Assembly (NCBI GenBank): GCA_004194705.1
Contig: SADC01000081.1
Location: 1-64,000 of the forward strand
DNA from: Ditylenchus dipsaci
Lineage: Eukaryota; Nematoda; Chromadorea; Rhabditida; Anguinidae
Direction: 5' to 3'
Length of the DNA: 64,000 bases
In this document: positions 1 to 11,700 of the stretch, one piece after another
How the letters are laid out: every line of letters begins with the position of its first letter
Numbering within the stretch: position 1 is the first letter of the stretch
Program-made: the position numbers and the translations under genes
The notes under the pieces: generated by a model
Database searches by the model: none
The model's input: only the letters and a program-made list of their open reading frames with translations
What the model was told of the DNA's origin: nothing

Positions 1-336
1 CCTGACTACACACATCGAGTGAAACATAAAAGTGTTCGACTCACCACCTCAGAATAAGTTAAGCACAGGGCCCAGGGCTAAGCTTAGATTGAAGAACAGG
101 GTAACACTTTGTTTCTATCGGACTTTTCAAGAAACTATCTGCTGCAGAAGCAAAACGTGTCAAAAATGATAAAATGTCAAAATAGCAGTATATAAAGCTC
201 TTTTACGCATGGAAACAGTCACGAAATACTATCCAACTAGCTGAAAACTATCGAACAATAGAACTCCCTGACGATCTTGCATTCATTCGGACTCTTCTTT
301 TAACAAAATAATATTCTTTGAACTTTATATGAATTC

Positions 337-489
337 CGGCTACCAGACAATTTCCAATATTTTTGGAAATGTCGGCCGACATTTTCCAATATTTTTTCGG
401 TCGATTCGATCGTTTCGCCCGAATTTACCGAAAAAATATTGGAAAATGTCGGCCGACATTTTCCAAAATATTGGAAATTGTTGGTAGCC
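337..489. mobile_element. hAT-like foldback MITE, 8-bp TSD ATGAATTC
   Basis: Inverted termini GGCTACCAGACAATTTCC and GGAAATTGTTGGTAGCC are flanked on both sides by ATGAATTC (329-336 and 490-497). The interior repeats the self-complementary word AATGTCGGCCGACATT in both arms. There is no coding capacity. The 8-bp duplication fits hAT-type transposition. Confidence 0.8.
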
Positions 490-622
490 ATGAATTCTAT
501 CAAATTCAAAAATGTGGTGAAATATCAACTCGTGAGAGTTTTAACCCGTGACTATCAATTCGTGATAGTATATCAAATCAAAATTTAGTTCAAATTCAAA
601 ACCAACCTTTTTTGTGGACTGA

Positions 623-868
623 CATTTGACTCGCTATAAATTGTGACTCACTACAGTTTTTCAAATTGGCGCCTTTGGTGCTCAGTCTAGACACACGTTT
701 GAGTTTGTCCTAACTTGCGCTGGCCTACCCTTGCCTAAGCCTAAGGCCTAAGTTAAAAAAAAGTTAAAAGAAAAAAAGTTAAATAAACATGCAAAAAACA
801 GTCAAAAAAATATAAAAAAAATCGATTCTGTAGCGAGTCACAATTTTTAGCGAGTCGCAGTTTTACCT
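623..868. repeat. Foldback with TTAGGC-associated loop cassette
   Basis: The arms carry GACTCGCTATAAATTGTGAC and GTAGCGAGTCACAATTTTTA. The loop (about 690-752) holds the dispersed cassette in minus orientation (GCGCTGGCCTACCCTTGCC) followed by CCTAAGCCTAAGGCCTAAG. A near copy of the whole element lies at 25325-25563. Confidence 0.75.
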
Positions 869-1138
869 TTTTTGTGATTAAAATCGTGTAGGGAGTCCTG
901 TTTATTTGTACCAAAATCGAAATTTCCCAAAAATAAATTTGATCCAAGTAGACGACCACTTGGATTTGTTGGTATATGGGATATACAGATGATCCAGCTA
1001 CCAACATGGTCAGATGCATTATAAAAGATAGTCAAATATGCAAATTGGGTACTGCCAACTGAGCACTACCATTCAGGTACCACTACGTATGAACTACAAT
1101 CTACCTCCACCGCAGTAGTATAAACTATCTCCCAAACT

Positions 1139-1226
1139 ATGTCACAAAATGTATCCAACTGCGGTAATCCAACTGCAAATGTATCCAACTGCGGTATCCA
1201 ATCACAATCCAACTGCGGTTTTACCT
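1139..1226 (+). repeat. Short minisatellite, unit ATCCAACTGCGGT
   Basis: Four to five imperfect copies of ATCCAACTGCGG spaced by AT-rich filler. The flanks 869-1138 and 1227-2099 show no recognisable gene, apart from a piece at 1228-1320 shared with 61320-61400 (GTGACTCTGGATGCATG). Confidence 0.6.
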
Positions 1227-2099
1227 TGAAAGTGACTCTGGATGCATGGAAAGCATACATACCAGAGCTTATTTACGCGGTGTCCCCAGTATTCAAAACT
1301 ATGTTCAAATTTCATCTTGTAGGGCATTTGGGTACTTGTTTAAGTGATTTAAAATTAATTTTCGGTTATATTTAGACAAGGACGAGGCTGAGCACGAAGC
1401 GACCTGAGAGGATGAAATGTCCGTGTCCCGTAAACAACGCGTAAACAACAACATGTAGCAACAACAAGTTTGCGAATATTTGCGGCAAATGAGTGTGCTA
1501 AATGAGTTGCGGGCAAATGAGTGTGTACGCTAAAAAGTTAAGGGTCAACAACAAGACAGAGCCAATATCTATTTAAATATCTGCAAAAATTACCACCCAT
1601 ATTGGGTTGGTTCGATTCTTCGTTACCGCCTTATGAAATATGAAAGGTTACAAAAATTTCGACTTTCTTCAAAAAGTAATCGCAGTCGACGTAAATCGGC
1701 CTTGGATCACTCTTTCACTAATTGTAGCAACTTAGCTTCTAGACAATTTATTTTTCAACAAAATATATATTGAATATCTATAAAAATTATCATTTGTCTG
1801 AACCTGTTCCTGCGATGTGTTTCTTTTCATGCTTCTGGCTATTCAGATCTCAGTCTGTCAATTTCTCGCTATACGGTCATTGCTCTAACTGTTAATCGCT
1901 GCATAAATTTACCCAAAATTTTTTACAGGCGAATACTCAAATACTGCTTCAATAAACAAACGACAAATGGGCAAACCAATTCCGAACAAGGCTATGTCAA
2001 GGCTGAGCAAACTATGATGGATGTGAAAAATCCTCGTCAGTTTTGGTAATAAGCTCTAGCTCTCGTGAAAAGTAAAATAAATGGCTGTTTTCATTTTCA

Positions 2100-3582
2100 G
2101 GTTCCTATTTCGAAAATGCGCAGGCTAAGAAGCTAACAGCTAAGGATCCTATCGTCAGCAACGGCGCGTTCAACCAGATCAAGACATCAAGGACGACTTT
2201 AGGTGCTTGCAGACGGATCGCAGACCAGCCAGAACTCTTCAGTGTGCTCGCACGAATCCCAGCTGTGGAAGGCTCAGAACTGCCGTGGAAGAAGATGAAG
2301 ATTTCGAGTGAGATTGGTCGATCCAGTTGCCGGTTCTATGCGTCATAAACAGACAGTGCTATTCCATCTGAAGTGGTTTGTTCGCTCAGTCCCGAGGAAA
2401 GAAACATTCTCTACACTAACTAGCGGCTACGGTATGGAGATCTACCAGTATCAGGTTTGATTCAGTGTTCCGTGGCGTGTTTTTTAAATTTGTTCTTAGT
2501 GCCGTCGGGAATATAAAAACGTGGTCGCCCTCGTCTGAAGTATATGACAAGCAGAAGGAGCTTAGCGTTGGAATGCGTGCTATGTTGGTTGACTGGTTTG
2601 TTGATGTGTGCCAGAATACAAGCTGGGTCGTCCTACTTTTTTCTTGGCTGTCTCGTTGGTGGATCGAGTGCTTTCGTTTGTGGATATGCCTCGTGTCAAG
2701 TTCCAGCTGTTGGGTGCCACTTCTATTCTCGTCGCTTCGTGAGTTTACAGTTAGTCTTTCAAATTTTTGATAGCAATTTTTCTAAGCAAATGGAGGAGTT
2801 TATCCGCCGCAGTTGAGTGACATCGTCTTTATCACTGAAGAGACCTATGAAGAGGCTCAGGTAATAAACTAGCTGTTTTTGATGTTGCTCTAGTTTTGCT
2901 CATGACTTTGTGATCCTTCGAATGGAGAAAGTGATTCTTCGGGTGGTTGATTTCGACTTGAGTGTGCCTACGTGAAACCTTTGCCAGCTTTTATGTCTTT
3001 TTCCAGCCGGTGTCTCCTAAGGCTGTCAGTCTCATGTGGTAAGTTTCCCAGTCGTCTGATCAATTGATCCTAATTTATTTTCAGGTATTTGTTGGAGCTC
3101 TCTTCCATGCAGTACGATTGCCTTCCCTTCAAGCACAGTCATCTAGCCTGCTGCTTATGCCTTGGCTGTTAGTGCTTCTTCATCGCCTGCAGACGTCAAC
3201 CATTTCGAAGAGATCACAGTTGGCGAAACAATTGATGAAGATGGGATTCTGATGGGGTCTTTTGGTTAGTTTCTTGGTGCATTACTTTATTTGTGGTTTT
3301 TACTATCTCACCGTGCATACTTCAGTGTCCACTGCAAGCATGTCGTCCTACTCCGTGCCTACCTGCAAGTCGAAGTGTCCAGGAATTCTGCTCAGTAGCT
3401 GGCCTCAGAATTGTTGGGACAAGACGGGCGTTCTGAATATCGATCTCGTGGAGCCGGCTAGTGCACTTGCTCATCTGCATCGTGTTGCTGGTCGAGATGG
3501 AAACAAGTCCCTCTTCTTGAAGTACTCCAGCGCCGAGAATCATCAAGTTGCCAAAGACGTTCGAATGGCCGAGAATATCTAA
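2100..3582 (+). CDS. Cyclin A/B-like cell-cycle gene with several frame breaks
   Basis: Recognisable as a mitotic cyclin, the activating subunit of a cyclin-dependent kinase. Approximate exons are 2100-2454, 2500-2738, 2774-2860, 2894-3038, 3085-3264 and 3326-3582. Visible landmarks are YGMEIYQYQ, MRAMLVDWFVDVCQ, EYKLGRPTFFLAVSLVDRVL, FQLLGATSILVAS, MEEF, LSDIVFITEETYEEAQ, RMEKVILRVVDFDLSVPT, FVFFQ-like residues, SPKAVSLMW, YLLELSSMQYDCLPFKHSHL and a C-terminal LKYSSAENHQVAK ending at TAA 3582. They form the two cyclin folds in order. The frame shifts near 2613, 2801, 2973, 3150 and probably 3400, each time by one or two bases, and the N-terminal part (2100-2454) holds stops. Introns are retained, so this is not a processed copy. 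It is either an unprocessed pseudogene or a live gene with sequencing indels. The start codon was not found; 1930-2047 may hold an upstream exon. Codons alone do not decide A- versus B-type. Confidence 0.75.
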
Positions 3583-3692
3583 TGCTTTTGTTGCTATAAA
3601 CCCGATCTCTTATGTCATCACCTAGTCGTATTGTCTGAATTTAATGACAACATTGAGATACTGAGTTGAGTTTGTTTGTATCTTTCCGACAG

Positions 3693-3698
3693 AATAAA
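3693..3698 (+). promoter_or_regulatory. Poly(A) signal AATAAA of the cyclin-like gene
   Basis: A canonical AATAAA about 110 bases after the cyclin stop codon, followed by GT/T-rich sequence. Confidence 0.6.
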
Positions 3699-3761
3699 TG
3701 CTACCTGCTTGTGTGTTTATTTTTAGAAAATCGTGACTATAACCCCTCAGCAGGCTGCGTG

Positions 3762-3846
3762 ACATAATTTCGTCGGACCGACATTTCGTCGCGGCCATTA
3801 TTTCGTCGAAGCTATAATTTCGTCGGACCGGATTTCGTCAGACGTG
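3762..3846. repeat. Degenerate ATTTCGTCG repeat
   Basis: About five copies of (A)ATTTCGTCG with GGACCG spacers. Origin unknown; it looks like the core of a word-type MITE, but no paired ends were found. Confidence 0.5.
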
Positions 3847-3966
3847 GATATTCGCTACGAGCGCCAAATTTTCAAATTTCGATTACCGTGTTATTTTAAT
3901 TTTTTCTCAGAATGAAATAACGGCTTTCTCATGAAATCAGAGTCGAGAAACACTAATATGAGTTTA

Positions 3967-4125
3967 CCGTATTTTCTCTATTAAAAGCCCGGGGCGTTTA
4001 TTGTTCAACCCGTAAAAATCTAAAATCCTTTATCAAAAATGACCTTAACTCTGAAAACCTAGTCAAAAAGGGGGCGTTATTAGAGGGGGGCTTTTGAAGA
4101 GGGGGCGTTTAATAGATAAAATACG
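3967..4125. mobile_element. CCGTATT-type foldback MITE
   Basis: The left end TACCGTATTTTCTCTATTAA and right end TTTAATAGATAAAATACGTA are inverted around GGGGCG stretches, and the insertion lies at TA. Same family as 16135, 37365, 38744, 40024 and 50814. Confidence 0.65.
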
Positions 4126-4737
4126 TATCTCCTCCATCTGAGCACTATGGAAAATTTGAAAAAAAAGTTATTGCTATTTTTGAGTGAGAATTGTTGAATT
4201 TATAGTGCACCATTGTTGCCATTAACAAGGCCTAAATTTTGCTATAAATTGAAATGAAACTAAACTATAGAATCGTCGATAATGTAAGAAATGGGAGTCT
4301 TCGGATTCCATTTATTAAAAGCATTCTCTTTCTGCAGCTGTCTTTTTTGTCGATGGTTTGAGACTTGGTTGCTAATTTATCTATTTGCTCGTTTGTTAAT
4401 AGAACATCTCCCTAGAATATTTTATTAGATTCTATCATATTTATTTGTATAAGTGGTGCATAAGTCCGCGGACAACTTTTTAGCTAATCGTTGGGAATAA
4501 ATTTAATTCTTGAAAAATATTCCAAACATACGGTTTTGTATCCCTTCTCTTCTTCTCTGTTTTTTTTGCTGTTTTATGTCATTAAACATAGTTGCGGAAA
4601 GGCATTTTTGAGAAAAAATAAAATTTTGACTCTGTGCCTTGCCCCCCCCCGTGGTTCTGATTTTTTGATGCTTAGACACCGAGAATCGCGTGGAATTCAG
4701 CGAATTGAGCGTCGTTGCACTTTTTTGTGGTTCGGGA

Positions 4738-4790
4738 ACACATTTGAGTCCGTCCTAACATACGCTTGCCTACCCTTGCCTAAGCCTAAA
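4738..4790 (-). repeat. TTAGGC-associated dispersed cassette
   Basis: Minus-strand copy of the 60-bp module (read on + as TTTGAGTCCGTCCTAACATA, then GCCTAAGCCTAA). The surrounding 4126-5320 shows AT-rich sequence, a C10 run at 4643 and no convincing gene. Confidence 0.7.
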
Positions 4791-5324
4791 AAGACATATC
4801 GGTACTTCTATGGTTGGTCCCCCCACCCCTATTTTAGAAAATTACCCGTAATCACTTCCTAAGCTCATTTGTTTGCTTAGAAAAATAAAAGATACATTTC
4901 TGAACACTTATTGAATCACCCAAAAATATTGAAAACACTGAAAATACCTACATCTATCAACATATCTTGTATTGGCTCATTTATTGAAGTAATAGTTGGT
5001 GGGTCTTTGAAAACATTTTCGTCTCCACTTCTATCAATACTCTTTATTTCTGCAATTTGTAAATTCCTTTTGATTACATCATGCAATATAAATTATTTTA
5101 AATGGAGAGAAGACTCATTTGCCTCAATTTTTGCCCTGCTTATTTTAAGTAGTACAGGCGAAACAAAAAAACTCCCTGGTTTTAACACGAGAAAGGCTGG
5201 TCGTGAAGAGTTCTGATTTTAGTTGTGAGGAGATACACATGCCAAGAACACTATTTTAAATCCTGTAGATTATCATTATTAGACCATAATATTTAGAAAA
5301 TACGTGGATCACCCATAAATATTT

Positions 5325-5857
5325 TTCTGCTAGTGAAACCCTTAATTCTGAAACCGGATTCATGTTCCGCATGGTCGATTTGCTTCTAAAACTACTCTTG
5401 AAATTCGAAAGACACTGTCGAATTTCGAATCCCGATCAAGAAAATAAACATTCAAATTTAAATCGAATATTTATTGGGTACTTCTCTAGTTGACATTACA
5501 CCTCCAATTTTTTGAATATTTTTGTTCTCCCCGCGCTCTTTTTTATTGTTTAGCAGTTTTTAATCTTTAAGCTCTAGTGGCTGTGAAACATTGCAATGGT
5601 AACTTTGTTAGATAGCCAAGAGCCTGAGGATCATTTTGACACCAAACTTGTAAATAAAGGAATAAAAAGGGAGATAAAAAAAGTTTGCACCCACTGGATT
5701 TGAACAAAAATATTCGAAAATTGGAGGTGTGATGTCAACTAGAGAAGTACCATTTATTGTCTTGAGCGGAATTCAAAATTTCAAGAGCATTTTTAGAAGC
5801 AAATCGACCATGCTGAACACTACTTCAGTGTCAGAATGAAGCGTTTCACTGGCATAA
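5325..5857. repeat. Large foldback, nested
   Basis: The outer arms match (ATGGTCGATTTGCTTCTAAA near 5369; TTTAGAAGCAAATCGACCAT near 5791). An inner inverted pair (TACTTCTCTAGTTGACAT near 5478; ATGTCAACTAGAGAAGTA near 5732) surrounds a core with a tRNA-like fragment (GCACCCACTGGATTTGAAC). Confidence 0.7.
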
Positions 5858-5867
5858 AAATTTATGG

Positions 5868-6110
5868 ATCGAACCTGCGGCACCATTTCGGGCTAAAAAC
5901 ACGAACGCTTACGCACTGCGCCATGGAGGCTAATTTTTCAATCCTAAATAGCTTCTCCCCCCTTAAAAGCCATTTTTGTCGACAAATGGCGTGACAAATG
6001 GCCAAAAATGGTGTCACCACGTGGGATTGAACCTGCGGCACCATTCCGGGTCAAAAAAGCTACACGTTTACGCACTGCGCCATGGAGGCCACTTTTCAAT
6101 CCTAAGTAGC
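5868..6110 (-). repeat. Two half copies of the tRNA-like palindromic element
   Basis: Two direct, diverged minus-strand copies (about 5868-5945 and 6001-6105). Each reads GGATCGAACCTGCGGCACCA or a variant through to ACGCACTGCGCCATGGAGGC. On the minus strand these are a B box then an A box of a pol III promoter. Confidence 0.7.
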
Positions 6111-6784
6111 TTCCCGCATCCCCTTACCCTTTTAAAAATATATCAGTATTGCTTATACACTAACCTGTAAAATTTGCTGACATTCTTATTAGCTGAAAAT
6201 TCGAGATTGACTCTTTTGCTTTATTGTTTCGTTCAAGAAGGTAGTTTCTCATTTCGCGTATTTTGGATGATTCAATGTTCTTCCACAACTTTTCTCTCAT
6301 CTTAACGCTTTAAAACATTATTAAAATATAAAATTAGTAAATATATAGCCTCTAACAGTAGATTTACCTGCTTATTTTCCGCTGTGTGATGTTCGTCATT
6401 GCTCACTAAAGCTCTAAATTCTAAAGAAGCTATTGAAGAATTTGGTTTTTGGAATGAAGAGAAAGCTAGTTGGAAAATAGAGTGAGTAACAAAAAGTTAA
6501 TATTGATTCAATTAAAAACATAAATTGTAGACTTGATTATGTTTTTAACGTTTAAAAGTTGATTTATGTTTAGAATGAAAATTTTCGGTAAATGCTTTAT
6601 TGTTGGCTTTACAGCTTACTCAGTGAATTTATGACTAATCATTGATTGTTTTGACGCTACTTGCTCTACTTATCCGACCTCGAATCAAGTTTTGTCGGCA
6701 CAATTTTCACGTTTGTGGAGTAGTTTATTTTTAGCTGATGGTCTTCATGGGTAGTCTTCATAAAAATACTCTTGGCTTGGGCGA

Positions 6785-6912
6785 CGGTAAATTCATCTGC
6801 GGTAAATTCATCTGCAGTAAATTCATCTGCAGGTAAATTCATCTGCAAGTGAATTCATCTTCAAATAAATTCATCTGCAGGTAAGTTCATCTGCAGGTAA
6901 ATTCATCTGCAA
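6785..6912 (+). repeat. Minisatellite GGTAAATTCATCTGCA
   Basis: About eight 15-16-bp units in tandem. The same unit occurs inverted at 8398-8508, so the two arrays bracket the block that holds the 7138-8162 insertion. Confidence 0.85.
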
Positions 6913-7137
6913 AATTGAAATCCTTGAGGTGGAAATCACTTTCATCAGAAAGTTCGAATCACATGAGAAGCACCAATTTTCGTTGACACTCGTGTGGGGT
7001 CCACTCACTTGGACCTAATCTCATTTGGGTCCTACATGTGAAAATTATATTTTAAAGCAAAATTTGTCTGCGCATCTCAACCCCAAGCAACCAAGCCCCC
7101 GAAACTCTGGTATGCATACTGCTTTTATGCATCCAGA

Positions 7138-8162
7138 TAGAGTTGTACAATTGTCCGGACAAATAGAAACCCGGACAATTGTCCGGACAATTGTCTGGAC
7201 AAATAGGACAAATTCGGACAAATAGGGACAAACAGAAAATTTCCAACCTAACTTTATTAACATCAAAGCCAAGCAAAAAAATCATTCAATATCATTAATA
7301 AAACGGAGCAATATGAGTATAACCACCCCACTCAATATGAGTATAACCACCCCACTAAAGTCTAATGCACTCAGAATCTACATAATTATAACAAGTAAAA
7401 AGAAACTTACTTTTGGCAAACTTCACGAGTCATGGCTAACCAATCGCATACACAATTCTTATTCAAGCCGGCTTCTTTCATAAATTGCTTGTTAGAGTAG
7501 CTCTAGTAAACAATACGTTTCCATCTTTTGCCTTGGTGTACCTGTTGCTTTTTTGCGAAAAACAGCTTGGTCCCCCTTGTTCATTATGGTTATTGTAACA
7601 TGATCACCTTAAAACAACAGGAGGGACTAAGGCAATAAATTGAAACGCATTCTTTACTAGACCCCTTGTTGTAGTAGTCATTTGCCCACATGTAGAATAC
7701 AAATAAAAACAACGAAAAACTATAGGAAAAGATTTGTAGGAAAGATTTTAACAGAACTCGATGACTTAAGACCGAAAAACGCCAAATACAATGGTGGAAA
7801 AAACAACAGGGGGACCAAGGCAAAATTGATCAAAATCAACAGGGGGACCAAGACAAAATTTGGCCCCTCTTCTAGGATAGGGCCGTACGGTACGGTAATA
7901 AACAGTAATGAATTCAGGGTCGGCAATTTATAAAGAAATTATAAATGAAGAGTCTTATTTAATAAACGATTCATCATTAAAAGATTTATCGGTCATTTAC
8001 CGATTTATTGCAAATTGCAATAATCTGTCCTTAGAAAACAAGTTTTTTTAATGAAATTTTTTATTTCTATTTGTCCGATTTCTATAAAGCCGGACAAATA
8101 GGCGGACAATTGTCTTATTTGTCCGGACAATTGTCCGGACAATTGTCCATTCTGCAACTCTA
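7138..8162. mobile_element. hAT-like element of about 1.0 kb, TSD CATCCAGA
   Basis: Begins TAGAGTTGTACAATTGTCC and ends GGACAATTGTCCATTCTGCAACTCTA (split here across its terminus), flanked by CATCCAGA at 7130-7137 and 8163-8170. The self-complementary word GGACAATTGTCC recurs near both ends. No transposase frame is visible. The interior carries copies of the CCTTGGTCCCCCTGTTG repeat. An uninterrupted relative of the target is at 61320-61370. Confidence 0.85.
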
Positions 8163-8204
8163 CATCCAGAGTCATTTCGAGTGATTTGTGTCTAAGGTAT
8201 GTGG

Positions 8205-8291
8205 GTGTGCGCATCTCAACCCCAAGCAACCAAGCCCCCTGCGCCTCCTTCGGGGGTGCAGGGGACTTGGTTGGTTAGAGATGCGCGCACC
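8205..8291. repeat. GC-rich hairpin (GCGCATCTCAACCCC family)
   Basis: The strand reads TGCGCATCTCAACCCCAAGC and returns through a CCTTCGGGGG loop to GGTTAGAGATGCGCGCAC. A second copy is at 61213-61299 and a half copy at 7068-7100. Confidence 0.7.
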
Positions 8292-8397
8292 GAGTAAGAC
8301 TCTTGACCAAAAATGCATGTAGTGACTCTTTTTGCACAGCTCCAGTGACGAAAACGATAATAAAATAAAATTGATGTCCGCCACAGGGATACAAACT

Positions 8398-8508
8398 TTG
8401 CAAATGAATTTACTTGCAGATTAATTTACCTGCAGATGAATTTACTGCAGATGAATTTACCGCGGATGAATTTACTGCAGATGAATTTACCGCAGATGAA
8501 TTTACCTA
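8398..8508 (-). repeat. Minisatellite, inverted partner of 6785-6912
   Basis: About seven copies of TGCAGATGAATTTACC, the complement of the array at 6785-6912. Confidence 0.85.
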
Positions 8509-8618
8509 GAGCCCTTTGGCTTCCCCTCTTGTTTTTTTCCAAGAATGCATTGGTCCCTGTTTCTTTACAATTTCCACGTTTTGTAAGCCAGTTTATATTT
8601 AGCTCGCTATCTTCATGG

Positions 8619-8691
8619 GGCTCAATAGCTCAGTTGGGAGAGCGTTAGACTGAAGATCTAAATGTCACCGGTTCGATCCCGGTTTGGGCCA
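8619..8691 (+). tRNA. tRNA-Phe(GAA)
   Basis: A full cloverleaf is seen: acceptor GGCTCAA pairs with TTGGGCC, the D arm contains AGCTCAGTTGGGAGAGC, the anticodon stem is TTAGA/TCTAA with loop CTGAAGA (anticodon GAA at 8652-8654), and the T arm is CCGGTTCGATCCCGG. There is no intron and the discriminator is A. A TATATT element lies about 25 bases upstream and a T6 terminator follows at about 8698. Confidence 0.97.
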
Positions 8692-8748
8692 GTCCTCTTT
8701 TTTCTGGCGAATTTTTTTTTAGTTACATGTTTTGTTAATTATCATCAT

Positions 8749-11700
8749 TCAAACCACTTTTATGCGAAAATTATAAGAATACATTATACAAACAAAAATA
8801 TAAACTGTGAAATTATGAGCAGAACTACTCAAATAAAAATTTAGAAGGGCTTTGGCACAACCAGACAAGGATTGATCTTCTTCTAGTGAGTTGGGTTTTG
8901 GCTCTGGCTGAGGTTCAGGTTCTGGTTGAGGATTAGGACTAGGCTCAGACTCGTTTTTGGGCTCAGGCTGAGGTTCAGGCTCCGGTTCTGGTTGAGGATC
9001 TCGGTGTTTGGTAGGTTGGCTGTTGGAAGAAGTACTAGGAGAAGGTTCTGGCTCTGGAAATTACTTGAAGATATTTTCACATATTGCCTGAACCTTTGGC
9101 TACATTTTAGCAGTTATTCTGTAGCCAACTCAAGAAATAAAATTTTGAAAACTTATAGATACAGATAATGAAAAAAAAAGTGTTCCAGACATTTTCGAAT
9201 TCTCCGAACTAACCTGGTTGGGGTGATAAAGTAGTTTTTGAGAACTCGCTTCTCCCGTCCTTCTTGACGATGAGCCGACATTTGGAGAGGCAGCAGTCTG
9301 ATCTGGGTGTATATGTACAAGAGGACTTCGGAATTTGGCCATTTCTTCAGCTGAGACGAGCTCTAACTTGTTGATTCCTCTGTTCTCACCTTGATAAAAT
9401 ATTTAAGCCTCCAAATAAACTTTTTTCATTTCTGAATTCGGGGTGAAAAGCGGGTGCAGGATCAAAATTCCCAAGGACAGAATACCCAAAGTACAAAATA
9501 CCCAATGCTCAAAATACCAAAGAAATATACCCAAATACCCAAAATACCCAAGAGTGGTCTTTTGGTGGACTTCTGACGTCCTATTAATATTATAATGGCA
9601 TTTGGTGCATATTATATGTTGTGTATATTATGATAATAGCATATAGTGCACATTATCTGCACAATATGCATATTGGGTATTTTGTCTTTGGTATTCTGAC
9701 CATTGGATATTTTGACCTTTGGGTATTTTGTACTTTGGGTGTTTTATACTTTGGGTATTTTGTACTTTAGTATTTTGATCTTGCACCGAAAAATGTTTTA
9801 AAATCCAGTTTTAGCAAAGGCGGAAATTGACTCGGGTTAAACCCACTGATCTCTAGTCACTTTTTGCCAATTCGATAGCTGTAGAATTTCTCGTATATTA
9901 TGCGAGAAATTCTACAGTTATCAATACACAGTCATCGACGGGGCAAAGACTGACACAGGAGCTGTGGGGCTGTATCCTGAGGCAAAAAAATAAAAGTTTT
10001 TTGGTGGCATATTATGTATTAAATTATAAAGCCTTTCTAGTCTCAATTTCTCACTTCCATGATATTTCCATTGGTCATTCCTATAAAAATCCCTGTTTTT
10101 TATAGTAACATTAGCATGTTTGCTTTGTTGTTCAATAGCTGAAGGCACACTGTGTTGATAGGAGCCAGCGGTCTGACCTTTGGCGTGGATCACAAATATT
10201 TTGCCTGGACCTAGGGGTGGTCGGTGGGCTCGATTTCTAAATTTTTCACACAAATGACAAGGCAGAGATTAAAGTTGAGTACTATTACCTCTTATCAGCC
10301 GCCTAAACATGACTACAGTCCTGCCCTGCACCTGAAGCCCATAAGCTGAGGATAGAGACTGCTCGCCGTCCAACCATGAGTCACTTAGGGGAGTGGATCT
10401 GTCCCTAGTGTACATATCTTCTATGTGGAGATAGCTGCCACTAGACACAGATGCCATAATTATATCTGTGCAGTCCATTGGATGGAGGGGAGAATTTAGA
10501 GCACTTGGCACTGAAATCGGCAACCCATTTTCACCTTTCAAAAATCTTTAAAAATTTTAGGTTATCTGAGAGAATCAATCTCATTTTTAATTGGGGGTTT
10601 TTGGATAAGGCGCTAGGTTATCCACACGTTCACGTTTTAGCCATTTTTCTCATAGTTAACGTTTATCGATTTTTTGAGTTCGTCCTTATATGCGCTCGCC
10701 TATCCTAAGCCTAAACCTAAACTTGAGCCTTTTATGCCAAAATTGTGTGAGAAATCCAAAACATGCATCAGAAATTACAAAAAAATAGCAAAGGCTAAGT
10801 TAGGACATACTCAATAAAAAGTCTCGAAACATTAACTATGAAAAAATTGCTAAAACGTTCATTCATCAATAATCCACGGTAGACCAGAACGGGCTAGGGC
10901 TAAAACATGTTTCAAGCAAGTAAAAATGTGTTTTAGGCAGTCTTACCTAGACTGGCATGAGCAAGCCAAAAATCATTGCGATTTATTTTTCACAAAGGGC
11001 CAATTGGTATCAGTAATTTTTTTTTACAATATCCTGCAGTGGCTGCCGCTCTTCTATCTGCTTCATTGACTCCAGTGGCCAGAGAAGCTGCCAGATCAGG
11101 AAATAATCTACATGTGGTTGGGATTTGCAAAGGTCTCCATCCTAGCGCTACATATGACTCCGTTACAAAGTCTAGGATAATTTCTACATGATTCTGAAAA
11201 TAATTATTTGGGTTTATTATTAAAAAAAATGCACTCGACGCTCTTACTTAGGACACCCCCACTTAGGACAGAAGTTCGTTCCCACCTCGAGTCCGACACT
11301 TTTTTCAGCTATTTTATAATAAAATTTCTGGTTCTGTATTGACGATAGTCTGGTCCCAAATATCGCAAGGATTCCGATTTTCCCGATCGTTTTCTAAAAA
11401 CCCCAAATTTTTGCTCTGAAAAAGCAAAAGCTCTTAGTTAGGACAGGCTCTGTTGAAAATACCTGTTTTTTAATTAGAGTTTTGGCTTTTTAGAGCAAAA
11501 ACCTAGGGATTTTAGAAAACGATCCGCGAAATCAGAATCCTTGCAATATTTGGGACCAGACTGTCAAAACAGAACTAGCAAAGGTATTAAAAACTTAATG
11601 TAAAAAACGTGTCAAACCCGGTAAGCTGGCCGGTCCCTTGGGTGTCCTAAGTAAAAGCGTCGACTGTAGTTAAAAAAATTTTCCTAAGTTATTTTGATAC

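Noticed and set aside
7138..8162. Autonomous transposon with a transposase
   Set aside because: No frame longer than about 85 codons and no RNase-H-like or zinc-finger motif could be seen.
8883..9168. Arg/Leu-rich or Asn/Leu-rich protein in the frames over 8.9-9.1 kb
   Set aside because: The frame giving the PEPEP tail fits the phase of the upstream DOMON exons; the others are shadows of it.
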